This document shows, one piece after another, positions 42,801-51,376 of a stretch of DNA of 64,000 nucleotides. A program made the position numbers and the translations under genes. Under the pieces are notes generated by a model. The model did not search any database, was not told where the DNA came from, and saw only the letters and a list, made by a program, of their open reading frames with translations. Origin of the DNA: Thalassococcus_A lentus (GTDB lineage Bacteria; Pseudomonadota; Alphaproteobacteria; Rhodobacterales; Rhodobacteraceae); the NCBI RefSeq assembly GCF_028023555.1, contig NZ_JAQIOY010000002.1, forward strand, positions 310,001-374,000, written 5' to 3'. Position 1 is the first letter of the stretch, and every line of letters begins with the position of its first letter.

Positions 42801-45338
42801 CTACGCTTTATCTCGAAATGTGATCTTGCGCGTTTGTACCGGATCCGGGGCGAGTGCTTGATTCAGAATGCCGGCATCAAGTGGTTTTTCGAGGAACGTT
42901 ACATCGGACGGCAAAGCGGAATCCAAGATGCGCTTTCCGCTCATGAGGAATTTCTGGACGCTCGGCCCGTTCACTTCAGCGCAAGACAGCACGGCGAGCC
43001 CGTTGGGGCCGTCACCAAGATCAAAGTCGCTGAAAACCACGTCGAAATGCCGGTCTTTCAGAATGGCAAACGCCTGCTCGGGCCCGTCGCATTGCGCGAC
43101 GGAAAACCCCTTTCTCTCCAACATGGCCACCGCAGCGCGCCTGTCGGCGGCATTGTCGTCTATCACCAGAACCGATCGCGGATCACTTTCGGGCGCACGA
43201 GATTTGCCCGTTGCCACCGGCAGCGCGATCTTGACCGATGTGCCCGCGCCGACCGCACTGTCGATCTCCATGCTGCCGCCGGTTTGATTGATGAAACCAT
43301 AGACGATCGACAAGCCCAATCCAGTCCCGCCCTCTGCGCTGCGTGTCGTGTAAAACGGCTCGATCGCTTTTTGCTGGTGCTGTTCGGTCATCCCTGCACC
43401 GGTGTCCGCCACGCAAATGACCGCAGCCCCTGCCCCGTTGCGCGACAGCGTGATTGAAATCCGGCCTTTGGTGTCGATCGCGTTATTGGAATTCAGGACA
43501 AGGTTCAGAATGGCCGACTCCAATTGGCCGGGATCCACCAAGACTGTCAAAGGCTCCGGCGAATAGGCGACTTCCAGCGTGATACCGGGTTTCAGGCCGA
43601 TCTCGACCAACTCGATCATACCCTCGACAAGACCGTTCAGATCGACAAGTTCTGGCACGAGCGGCTGGCGGCGGGCAAAGGCCAGCAAACGGTCGGTCAA
43701 AGACGCTCCAAACTCGACCGCGTTCTCGATTGCGACCACATTGGCCGAAACCGCATCACCCTGCCCCGCACTAAGCAAATGCGCGTGAGTACGGATGGTC
43801 GACAGGATGTTGCCGAAATCATGCGCAGTGTCACCCGCCAGCTTGCCCAGGGTTTCGATCCGGTCAATCTGCTCAAGACGGCTGGCGACTTTGCGGCTTT
43901 CGGTGACATCCGCAATCAGCCAAACCCGTCCGTCATCGGGCAAACGGCTTGCGCGCAGTTCCAGAATTTGCCCCTGCTCCGACATCATTTCCAGATGCCC
44001 CCGAAACATCGCGCTCAGTTTTGCGTCTTTGGATACGGGCGAAAACCGGCTGCTTTCCAACCAATCAGCGAAACTGCCGGTGATGCGTTCGGACGGCCCA
44101 AGATCAAGGATATTGGCAAACCCGGGGTTGGACGCCGTCAGGCGCCCGGAGGCATCGGTGATCGCGATCCCGACCGAAATATTGGCAAACACCTTTTCAA
44201 ATAGCGCATTGCGCTGATCGAGTTGGCGGTTGGAGCGGTCGAGACGCAGAGCATTCGCGCGAAAACTGCGAAATGAGCGGAACAGATCCCCGATCTCATC
44301 ATCTCCGCCCAATTTGCGTGGCAAGGCGCTGGTTCGATCGCCTTTGGCCAGCCGGACCATCGCTTCGGACACGCGCGCAATGTTGAAGGCAACATAGCGC
44401 GATACAAACATTGCGGCAGCCAAGGCGCATAGCAGCGCAAGAAGACCAATCCCGGTGACCGAAATTCTGGTCAGTTGAATGGTATTGGTGGATGCGGTGC
44501 GTTCGGCCGTCAGGAACTCTTCGGCATCGCGTGCAAATTCAGAGGCGATTTCGTTGACGCGGTTGGCATCACGGCGAATGCGGAAGAGCGCATTCTGGGC
44601 AGACAGGACAAATCCCAGTTCTTCGCGCCTGAGTTCGAATATTCCATCGTCGGCCCCAACCTGTCTTTGCAGCTCTGCCAGATAACTTTGCTGTGCTTCG
44701 GTCAATTCCGATGCCGCTGCAAGCACACCCTGACGCTGGAATTGCCGCTGCTCTTCGCCAACGCCGATCAGGTTGTCTGCATAGGCCGCATTCAGTGCGT
44801 CTGCATTCATGCTCTGCAGGGTCCACCATACCAGTCGTTCGGCATCACTGACCTCCGGATCGGCGATTTGGCTGGCGACCTGTTCACGAAGCGAGCTGAG
44901 CACAGCCACCCGTGCACGGATCTGCGACTGGACCGCATCCAGCGCCTGCGATGCGCCGACCAGATCCTCGATGCCTCTTTCCATTTCCTGCGTCACGGGA
45001 AAGATGACCTCATCCTGAGGCCCGGATGTCTCTTGACCCGGCCATTCCTGCCGAACGGTTTGCAAAATGGCGATCAGCTTGTTGCCTTCTTGCTCGATCA
45101 GGTAATTGGATCGCTGGTTCAGCAGATACGGCGCCGAGGTCGCAAGATCGGAAACACGTTTGGACAGATCGATTGCCTGAGCGACCTGTGTCAGAGATTG
45201 CCGGTGCAAGTCTTCCAGGTTTGACTCGACCCGCTGAAGCGCGACCCAAGTCAGCGCGCCTATGCCGATGATAGCGATCGACAGCACGGCAAGCGCGGCC
45301 CACAATCGCCCCCTGATGGAACGTGGCAAAAGCTTCAC
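42801..45338 (-). CDS. Hybrid sensor histidine kinase
   Basis: 845 residues with a GTG start overlapping the response-regulator stop. Two membrane helices (about 13-33 and 296-316) flank a 260-residue helical periplasmic sensor region, then HAMP (317-370), a PAS-like domain (375-480), a HisKA helix with the phospho-site His506 (GDTAHDFGNIL), HATPase with N box around 612-620 (NLVLNSNNAID), G1 DTGAGM and G2 GGTGLGLS, and a C-terminal receiver (about 722-825) with Asp771 and Lys818. The periplasmic domain suggests sensing of a ligand outside the cytoplasm, plausibly that taken up by the divergent transporter. It ends at the base next to the tRNA. Confidence 0.93.
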   Translation of the reverse strand: MKLLPRSIRGRLWAALAVLSIAIIGIGALTWVALQRVESNLEDLHRQSLTQVAQAIDLSKRVSDLATSAPYLLNQRSNYLIEQEGNKLIAILQTVRQEWPGQETSGPQDEVIFPVTQEMERGIEDLVGASQALDAVQSQIRARVAVLSSLREQVASQIADPEVSDAERLVWWTLQSMNADALNAAYADNLIGVGEEQRQFQRQGVLAAASELTEAQQSYLAELQRQVGADDGIFELRREELGFVLSAQNALFRIRRDANRVNEIASEFARDAEEFLTAERTASTNTIQLTRISVTGIGLLALLCALAAAMFVSRYVAFNIARVSEAMVRLAKGDRTSALPRKLGGDDEIGDLFRSFRSFRANALRLDRSNRQLDQRNALFEKVFANISVGIAITDASGRLTASNPGFANILDLGPSERITGSFADWLESSRFSPVSKDAKLSAMFRGHLEMMSEQGQILELRASRLPDDGRVWLIADVTESRKVASRLEQIDRIETLGKLAGDTAHDFGNILSTIRTHAHLLSAGQGDAVSANVVAIENAVEFGASLTDRLLAFARRQPLVPELVDLNGLVEGMIELVEIGLKPGITLEVAYSPEPLTVLVDPGQLESAILNLVLNSNNAIDTKGRISITLSRNGAGAAVICVADTGAGMTEQHQQKAIEPFYTTRSAEGGTGLGLSIVYGFINQTGGSMEIDSAVGAGTSVKIALPVATGKSRAPESDPRSVLVIDDNAADRRAAVAMLERKGFSVAQCDGPEQAFAILKDRHFDVVFSDFDLGDGPNGLAVLSCAEVNGPSVQKFLMSGKRILDSALPSDVTFLEKPLDAGILNQALAPDPVQTRKITFRDKA

Positions 45339-46066
45339 GGCAACGCGCCCGCTGGCTGCGCGGTAACAAAGATATACCCCTGACCGCGCCGGGTTTGCAG
45401 ATGCACGGGCTTTGAAGGATTTTTTTCGATCTTGCGACGCAGACGCAAAATCAGAACATCCACGGTTCGATCCACATATCGGGTCAAATCGCTGCCCAGT
45501 TCAGACAGCAGATCAACCCGGGTGATGACCTCGTTGGGGCGTGCCAGAAAGTATTCCAGCAGTCGGTATTCCGCATTTGTCAGGGCAATCTCTTCACCCG
45601 ATTGATCGTAAAGAACGCGATCTTTCTGATCGACGACAAAGCGGCCAAATTCAGCCCTGCCCTCTGCGTCAGGCACTGGAATGGATGCTTTGGCACCAGA
45701 TCCGTAGCGGCGCAGAACCGCGCGAATACGCGCCAGCAATTCGCGCGGATTGAACGGTTTGAGCAGATAGTCATCCGCTCCGAGCTCCAGGCCAATGATC
45801 TTGTCGGTTTCATCACCCCGCCCGGTCAGCATCACAATGGGTGTGTCCTGTGACTGACGAATGCGTCTGGCCAACTCAAGACCGCTCTCATCGTTGAGCT
45901 GGAGATCGATCAGCACCAGATCCAACCGGGTTGTCTTTTGAAGCTCGGTGAACTCAGCAATGCTGGCGGCCGGAACACCATCGAACTGGTTCTCCGACAG
46001 CAAAGCCATCAGTGACTCGCGAATGCTCGCCTCGTCATCCACAATCCCGATCTTGGGGCGCGACAC
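45335..46066 (-). CDS. OmpR-family response regulator
   Basis: 243 residues from GTG 46066 with GGGAGGAAAATC upstream; the long in-frame extension to 46297 is rejected because it crosses the divergent promoter region. The receiver domain shows IGIVDDEASIRESL, the phospho-aspartate in LVLIDLQLNDESG, MLTGRGDE and the switch lysine in LLKPFNPREL. The C-terminal winged helix has ALTNAEYRLLEYFLARPNEVITR and RTVDVLILRLRRKIEKNPSKPVHLQTRRGQGYIF. It is coupled to the kinase gene and divergent from the transporter genes, which it probably regulates. Confidence 0.94.
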   Translation of the reverse strand: MSRPKIGIVDDEASIRESLMALLSENQFDGVPAASIAEFTELQKTTRLDLVLIDLQLNDESGLELARRIRQSQDTPIVMLTGRGDETDKIIGLELGADDYLLKPFNPRELLARIRAVLRRYGSGAKASIPVPDAEGRAEFGRFVVDQKDRVLYDQSGEEIALTNAEYRLLEYFLARPNEVITRVDLLSELGSDLTRYVDRTVDVLILRLRRKIEKNPSKPVHLQTRRGQGYIFVTAQPAGALP

Positions 46067-46297
46067 GATTTTCCTCCCATTTTTCACTGTGTAACATGAG
46101 ATGTGCGCCAAACCGGCAAGCTTATTTGTTACGAATATTACAGTCAGGACAGCGGTTCGAAACACTGTTAACCCAACGATAGTCGAATTGTAGCTTTGTT
46201 CATTGGCCTTCCGTGTCGCCTTTGCGGCAGTCTGACTAGCGTGTTCACACATCGGGCGGAGGAGTCCCCGGTGACGGAATTCCAATGGGAGGAACAC
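46067..46297. promoter_or_regulatory. Divergent promoter region between regulator and transporter genes
   Basis: 231 bases holding both promoters. AT-rich patches occur around 46120-46145 (TTATTTGTTACGAATATTACAG). A near-palindrome GTTAAC lies in ACACTGTTAACCCAACG at about 46160-46176. An OmpR-type regulator usually binds tandem direct repeats; none is obvious to the eye. The transporter start has a very good GGGAGGAAC ribosome site. Confidence 0.45.
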
Positions 46298-47320
46298 ATG
46301 AAAAGACTAGGTATGATTTCAGTCACGACCTTGGCCCTGTCGGCCTCAGGCGTTTTGGCTGATGAACTGAGCGTTGTATGCAGTGCCGAACAGGATTGGT
46401 GCGATCTGATGGTTTCGGCCTTTGAGGCTGAGCATCCCGATACCGATGTTCTGATGGTGCGCAAATCAACTGGCGAAACCCTTGCGCAGGTTCGTGCAGA
46501 GGCCGGCAACCCCAAGATTGATGTCTGGTGGGGCGGCACAGGTGATCCGCATCTGATTGCAGCCGAAGAGGGTCTGACTCAGGCCTCTGGCGTCGATACA
46601 TCCGAGCTTTTGGGCTGGGCCCAGAACATGGCAGACATTTCGAACGGCAAGGCCATCGGCATTTATGCCGGCGCGCTTGGCATCGCCTACAATGCGGACA
46701 TCCTGTCAGAAAAGAGCATTGAGCCACCGCAATGCTGGGCCGATCTGGAAGACCCCCGGTTCGAAGGTGAAATTCAGGTCGCCAACCCGAACAGCTCGGG
46801 CACTGCTTACACGGAACTGGCCACCTTTGTGCAGCTCTTTGGCGAAGACGAAGCGATGGTCAAGCTGGCGGCAGTTGGCAAAAACGTCAATTCCTATACC
46901 AAGTCCGGCTCGGCACCGTCCAAGGCCGCCGCACGCGGTGAAACCGGTGTGTCCATTGGCTTTATGCACGACATGGTGAAACTGGCCGCACAGGGCTTCC
47001 CGCTCAAGATCGTCGCCCCATGCGAAGGCACAGGATACGAAGTTGGCGCTGTTTCTGTCATCGAAGGCGCGCGCAACCCGGAAGCGGCCAAAGCATGGGT
47101 AGCCTTTGCCCTGCGCGCTGACGTTCAATCGCGTGCCCCCGAGGTTGGATCATTTCAGGTTCCGTCCAACTCGAATGCAAAGGTTGCACCAGAATCGCCT
47201 GATCTGGCTTCGATCAAGCTGATCGACTATGATTTTGCGACCTATGGCTCGAGCGATACGCGCGGCCGTTTGCTGGCCCGTTGGGACGCAGAAGTGGGCG
47301 ATCCCAACCCGCAAAAATAA
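46298..47320 (+). CDS. ABC transporter substrate-binding protein, AfuA-like (organophosphate type)
   Basis: 340 residues with a signal peptide (ISVTTLALSASGVLA before DELS). The type-2 periplasmic fold has VCSAEQDWCDLMVSAFE, RKSTGETLAQVRAEAGNPKIDVWWGG and ANPNSSGTAYTELA. The Tyr-Tyr pair that binds iron in FbpA-type proteins is absent. It has a His-Asp (GFMHDMV) and a glutamate 24 residues after the His (CEGTGYEVGA); AfuA of Actinobacillus, which binds sugar phosphates, uses a His-Asp and a Glu at that spacing as I recall. With the HAD phosphatase downstream, a phosphorylated substrate is more likely than Fe(III). Substrate not proven. Confidence 0.85.
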   Translation: MKRLGMISVTTLALSASGVLADELSVVCSAEQDWCDLMVSAFEAEHPDTDVLMVRKSTGETLAQVRAEAGNPKIDVWWGGTGDPHLIAAEEGLTQASGVDTSELLGWAQNMADISNGKAIGIYAGALGIAYNADILSEKSIEPPQCWADLEDPRFEGEIQVANPNSSGTAYTELATFVQLFGEDEAMVKLAAVGKNVNSYTKSGSAPSKAAARGETGVSIGFMHDMVKLAAQGFPLKIVAPCEGTGYEVGAVSVIEGARNPEAAKAWVAFALRADVQSRAPEVGSFQVPSNSNAKVAPESPDLASIKLIDYDFATYGSSDTRGRLLARWDAEVGDPNPQK

Positions 47321-47363
47321 AGCCAGTGTCGGCGGATCGCCATTCCGCGATCCATTCGATCCA

Positions 47364-47387
47364 GATGCCCCGCCGCCGCGGGGCATC
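47364..47387 (+). promoter_or_regulatory. Intercistronic hairpin between binding-protein and permease genes
   Basis: Perfect ten-base stem GATGCCCCGC / GCGGGGCATC with a CGCC loop, without a T-run. Such hairpins after binding-protein genes usually stabilise the upstream mRNA and reduce downstream expression, giving more binding protein than permease. Confidence 0.7.
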
Positions 47388-47410
47388 GCCACAATTCTGC
47401 GGAAGATACG

Positions 47411-49573
47411 ATGAAAAACACTGTCCTGATCTGGCTGGCCATAGGGCTTGCCGGTTTCGCTTTCCTGCCTTGGCACATGACCGATGACGGCCTTTTTGAT
47501 CCGGTCTGGATAAACGACGGCAATGCATCCACCGGCCTTTTCTCGGCCCTGTCCGGGCAATGGTGGCTGGCCCCTGCTGGCTTGGCGCCGCTCATGGCCA
47601 TCGCGGTACAATTGTTCGTTCAGGCCCCAGTTCGCAGGGCCCGGATCACCCTTGCAATCGCCATTGCAGGGCTTTTCCTGATAGCCCTTCAGGGGATGAT
47701 CATCGTCCGGGCCGGGCCACGAATTCTGGAGTGGCTGTTCACCGGCGAGGCCGCATTGGCCGGGCAACCGGGCATGGGGGCTGGTGCGGGCCTGTGCGCA
47801 CTCGCGCTGTTGTTCGTCGCCACGGTTTCAATTTCGCAATCCGGCAAGGGACAGGGCGACGCCTTTGTTGTCAGCACGATCGGATTGATCGTGGCGCTTG
47901 TGGGGATATTCGTATTCTTTCCGGTCATGCACATTCTGGTGCGCGCCTTCGAAGTCGACGACGGCTATTCCCTGACCGAATTCTTTCCGCGCTTTTTCAG
48001 CGCCGACATCTGGGGTCTGGGATGTTTGTTTGGGCCGCGCAGCTGCGGGGTCGCGATCAACTCGCTCTTTCTTGGTGTGATGACGGGCGCTGGAACGACC
48101 CTGCTGGGGCTTTCCTTTGCCTTGATCTTCACCCGTACGGATTTTCGCGCAAAAAAGCTGCTGCGCGTCCTGACCGTCTTGCCGATCATCACCCCGCCGT
48201 TCGTGATCGGCCTGGCACTGATCTTGCTGTTCGGCCGGGCCGGCACCGTCACAGAATTTGTGGCCGATCTCTTCGGTTGGGAAAAAACCCGTTGGGTCTA
48301 TGGCTTCTGGGGCGTCTATTTTGCGCAGTTGCTGTCCTTCACACCAATTGCCTTTCTGGTCTTGATTGGCGTCGTGCAGGGCGTCAGCCCGTCAATGGAA
48401 GAAGCATCCCAAACGCTGGATGCAGACCGTTGGCAAACCTTTCGCTATGTATCACTGCCACTGATGCGGCCAGGATTGGCGAATGCATTTCTTCTGGGTT
48501 TCATCGAAAGCCTCGCAGACTTTGGCAATCCCTTGGTTCTGGGCAGCGGCTATTCGGTGCTGTCGACCGAAATCTTCTTTTCCATCGTCGGTGCGGTTGC
48601 CGATCCTGCCAAGGCTGCCATCCTTGCCATCGCCTTGCTGACGCTGACCCTGTCGGCCTTCATGGCGCAGCGGATCTGGCTTGGTAAAAAATCCTATGCC
48701 ACCATCACCGGCAAGGCGGACAGCGGACAAAACGCCAGCCTGAACCCTGCCCTGCGAACGCTGTGCTATGCCACGGCTTTGCCATGGGCCGCGCTGACGC
48801 TGGTGGTCTATTCGATGATCATCTTTGGCAGTTTCGTGAAACTCTGGGGCTATGATCACAGCTTTACGCTGGCGCATTACATCCGCGCCTTTGGCGTTGA
48901 CCTGTCGTCCGGGCGTCTGACGGGTGTGGCCTGGGACAGCTACTTCACAACGCTGACCATCGCTTCGATCGCGGCTCCGTTGACGGCTCTGGTCGGTCTA
49001 TCGACCGCATATCTGCTGGTGCGGCAGAAATTCATCGGCAAAGACGCCTTTGAATTCTCGACAATGCTAAGCTTTGCGATCCCCGGCACAGTCATCGGTG
49101 TCAGCTACATCATGGCGTTCAACTTTCCGCCTATTGAGCTGACCGGCACATCAATCATCCTGATCATCGTGTTTGTTTTCCGAAACATGCCGGTCGGCGT
49201 GCGTGGCGGCATCGCCGCCATGAGCCAGCTGGACAAAAGCCTCGATGAAGCGTCAATCACATTGGGTGCGAACAGCTTTGCAACCGTGCGCCGGGTGATC
49301 CTGCCATTGATGGGGCCGGCAATCCTGGCGGCACTAACCTACAGCTTTGTCAGGGCAATCACCTCGGTCAGCGCTGTGATCTTTCTGGTCAGCGCCAAGC
49401 ACAACATGGCCACCTCCTTTATCGTTGGCCGGGTCGAGAACGGCGAATTCGGTCTGGCCATCGCCTATTCAGCTGTGCTGATCGTCACGATGCTGGCTGC
49501 GATCCTTCTTCTTCAACTGATGGTCGGAACCCGCCGTTTGCGCCGCGCCGACCGTGTTCAACAGACGGCTTGA
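47411..49573 (+). CDS. ABC transporter permease, fused double unit, AfuB-like
   Basis: 720 residues, start preceded by GGAAG. About four N-terminal hydrophobic helices (to about residue 165) precede two complete binding-protein-dependent permease modules. Each has an EAA loop: EEASQTLDADRWQTFRYVSLPLMRPG near residue 340 and DEASITLGANSFATVRRVILPLMGP near 615. Such a single-chain, two-module permease is typical of the FbpB/AfuB branch; the extra N-terminal helices fit the longer AfuB-like members. It would form the channel with the ATPase encoded next. Confidence 0.92.
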   Translation: MKNTVLIWLAIGLAGFAFLPWHMTDDGLFDPVWINDGNASTGLFSALSGQWWLAPAGLAPLMAIAVQLFVQAPVRRARITLAIAIAGLFLIALQGMIIVRAGPRILEWLFTGEAALAGQPGMGAGAGLCALALLFVATVSISQSGKGQGDAFVVSTIGLIVALVGIFVFFPVMHILVRAFEVDDGYSLTEFFPRFFSADIWGLGCLFGPRSCGVAINSLFLGVMTGAGTTLLGLSFALIFTRTDFRAKKLLRVLTVLPIITPPFVIGLALILLFGRAGTVTEFVADLFGWEKTRWVYGFWGVYFAQLLSFTPIAFLVLIGVVQGVSPSMEEASQTLDADRWQTFRYVSLPLMRPGLANAFLLGFIESLADFGNPLVLGSGYSVLSTEIFFSIVGAVADPAKAAILAIALLTLTLSAFMAQRIWLGKKSYATITGKADSGQNASLNPALRTLCYATALPWAALTLVVYSMIIFGSFVKLWGYDHSFTLAHYIRAFGVDLSSGRLTGVAWDSYFTTLTIASIAAPLTALVGLSTAYLLVRQKFIGKDAFEFSTMLSFAIPGTVIGVSYIMAFNFPPIELTGTSIILIIVFVFRNMPVGVRGGIAAMSQLDKSLDEASITLGANSFATVRRVILPLMGPAILAALTYSFVRAITSVSAVIFLVSAKHNMATSFIVGRVENGEFGLAIAYSAVLIVTMLAAILLLQLMVGTRRLRRADRVQQTA

Positions 49574-49597
49574 GCCGACTTCAAGCAAGGAAATCCA

Positions 49598-50659
49598 ATG
49601 ACACAAGTAGCAACAGGCTCGGTCCGCTTTGACGGCGTGGTCAAGAAATACGGCGAAGTGACCGCCCTCAAGAAACTCGATCTGGACATCGAACCGGGCA
49701 AGCTGGTTACCCTATTGGGGCCTAGCGGATGCGGAAAAACCACCACTTTGCGGCTGATTGCCGGGTTGGAAATGGCCACCGCTGGACAAATCCACATCGG
49801 CGGCGAGGACGTGACACATCTGACGGCCACCTACCGCAAGGTTTCAATGGTCTTTCAATCCTATGCGCTGTTCCCGCATATGACCGTTCAGGAAAACGTG
49901 GCCTATGGACTGACCGTCAAATCCACGCCAAAGGCCGAAGCCGCGGACAAGGCCAACGAGGGTCTGGAACTGGTTGGGCTTGCCGGATACGGCGACCGCC
50001 TGCCAAGCGAGCTGTCTGGCGGACAGCAGCAGCGGGTCGCCGTGGCCCGGGCCATCGTACTGGAACCCGAGGTGCTGTTGCTGGATGAGCCGCTGTCCAA
50101 TCTCGATGCGAAGCTGCGCCGCCATGTGCGTGAGGAAATTCGCCAAATTCAGCAGCGATTGGGCCTGACCGCCGTTTACGTGACACATGATCAGGAAGAG
50201 GCCATGGCGGTCTCCGACGACATCATCGTCATGAACAATGCCGAAATCGCGCAAAAAGGCACGCCAGCCGATCTGTATGAGGCGCCTTCGTCCGCTTTCA
50301 TCGCGGACTTCATCGGGGATGCCAATCTGGCCGATTGCGACGTGAAGTCGGTCAGCGACGGGATGGCCTTGGTTGCGATGAACGGTCAAACCTATTCTGT
50401 CCCGACCCGAAACAGCCTCAGCGGCGCCGCGCAGTTGGTTTTGCGGCCTCACAGTCTCGGGCTTGCGCCCCCGGATACGCCGGGCGTCAAAGGAACTGTT
50501 TCCTACGCCGCCTATTTGGGTAAAGAGATGCAATACACTGTCGATACCGAAATCGGGCCGCTGTTTGTTATCTCGCCCGTGCAGGCCAAGCCGTTCAGAC
50601 AGGGCGACGCGGTCTGTGTCAAAATCGATCCCACCCAAGCGAGACTCGTTGCAAGCTGA
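49598..50659 (+). CDS. ABC transporter ATP-binding protein, AfuC/PotA-like
   Basis: 353 residues. Nucleotide-binding domain with Walker A GPSGCGKTTT, Q-loop VFQSYALFPHMTV, signature LSGGQQQRVAVARA, Walker B VLLLDEPLSNLDA and switch VTHDQEEAM, followed by a C-terminal TOBE regulatory domain (about 280-353). This is the CUT1/Fe/polyamine-type ATPase architecture. It starts 25 bases after the permease stop and ends three bases before the HAD gene, in one operon. Confidence 0.95.
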   Translation: MTQVATGSVRFDGVVKKYGEVTALKKLDLDIEPGKLVTLLGPSGCGKTTTLRLIAGLEMATAGQIHIGGEDVTHLTATYRKVSMVFQSYALFPHMTVQENVAYGLTVKSTPKAEAADKANEGLELVGLAGYGDRLPSELSGGQQQRVAVARAIVLEPEVLLLDEPLSNLDAKLRRHVREEIRQIQQRLGLTAVYVTHDQEEAMAVSDDIIVMNNAEIAQKGTPADLYEAPSSAFIADFIGDANLADCDVKSVSDGMALVAMNGQTYSVPTRNSLSGAAQLVLRPHSLGLAPPDTPGVKGTVSYAAYLGKEMQYTVDTEIGPLFVISPVQAKPFRQGDAVCVKIDPTQARLVAS

Positions 50660-50662
50660 TCC

Positions 50663-51292
50663 ATGAAATCCCTTTTTCATCACAATGGGCAATCCATCGA
50701 AGTCTCATCCAGCGGGTGGCGTCGGTTGATACGCGACCATGGCTTTGGGGCTGTGATCTTTGATTGCGACGGCACACTGGTCGAAAGCGCAGCGGCGCAT
50801 GCTCAATGCATGCTGGCCGCCAGCGCCGAACAGGGGCAACACATGCAGCCGGATTGGTATCGTGCGCGCACGGGACTCGATCGCATCAGCCTGTTTCAGG
50901 CCTTCGCACAAAGCCTGACCCAACCCTTTGATGTGAATCGGGCCTGTGCGACCAGCATTGATGCCTATGCCGAATTCGTACATCTGGCCGAACCAATCGC
51001 CGAAACGATATCATTGCTGCTGGAACTCGGCGCCACCCTGCCAGTCGCTGTAGCCACGAACGCCGAGCAGGCCATAGCCGAGCGTTCGTTGGAAAAAATC
51101 GCGATCAAAGACAAGGTCAGCACCTTGGTCACCATTTCAGACGGGGTTGCACCGAAACCATCGCCCGAAATGTTCCTGCTGGCAGCACGGCGATTGGGAA
51201 CCGCGCCACAAACCACGCTGGTGTTTGAGGACTCGCCCCAGGGGGTCAACGCGGCAAAGGCGGCTGGCATGTCGGTGTTCGAGGTTTTCTGA
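50663..51292 (+). CDS. HAD-superfamily phosphatase of the transporter operon
   Basis: 209 residues. HAD motif I is VIFDCDGTLVES (about residue 31 onward), followed by a helical cap, motif II in VAVATNAEQA, motif III lysine in GVAPKPSPEMFL and motif IV in LVFEDSPQGVNAA. It is a beta-phosphoglucomutase/phosphatase-like HAD with an unusual 28-residue N-terminal lead. It starts three bases after the ATPase gene, so it belongs to the uptake operon; it would be well placed to dephosphorylate an imported sugar or polyol phosphate. That role is inferred from context. Confidence 0.88.
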   Translation: MKSLFHHNGQSIEVSSSGWRRLIRDHGFGAVIFDCDGTLVESAAAHAQCMLAASAEQGQHMQPDWYRARTGLDRISLFQAFAQSLTQPFDVNRACATSIDAYAEFVHLAEPIAETISLLLELGATLPVAVATNAEQAIAERSLEKIAIKDKVSTLVTISDGVAPKPSPEMFLLAARRLGTAPQTTLVFEDSPQGVNAAKAAGMSVFEVF

Positions 51293-51324
51293 GACCCGCG
51301 CGGATCACCAAGCCAAATAAAAAA

Positions 51325-51354
51325 CGGCGCGACCGGGTTGGACGCGCCGCTTTT
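51325..51354. terminator. Bidirectional intrinsic terminator
   Basis: CGGCGCG ... CGCGCCG stem with an 11-base loop, CTTTT on the right and AAAAAA on the left. It lies between the convergent HAD and aldehyde dehydrogenase genes and can serve both. Confidence 0.8.
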
Positions 51355-51376
51355 CGCAGTGAATACAGAACTGAGC

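Noticed and set aside
46298..50659. Iron(III) ABC transporter (FbpABC)
   Set aside because: The binding protein lacks the Tyr-Tyr iron ligands, and the operon carries a HAD phosphatase; an organophosphate substrate fits better, though unproven.
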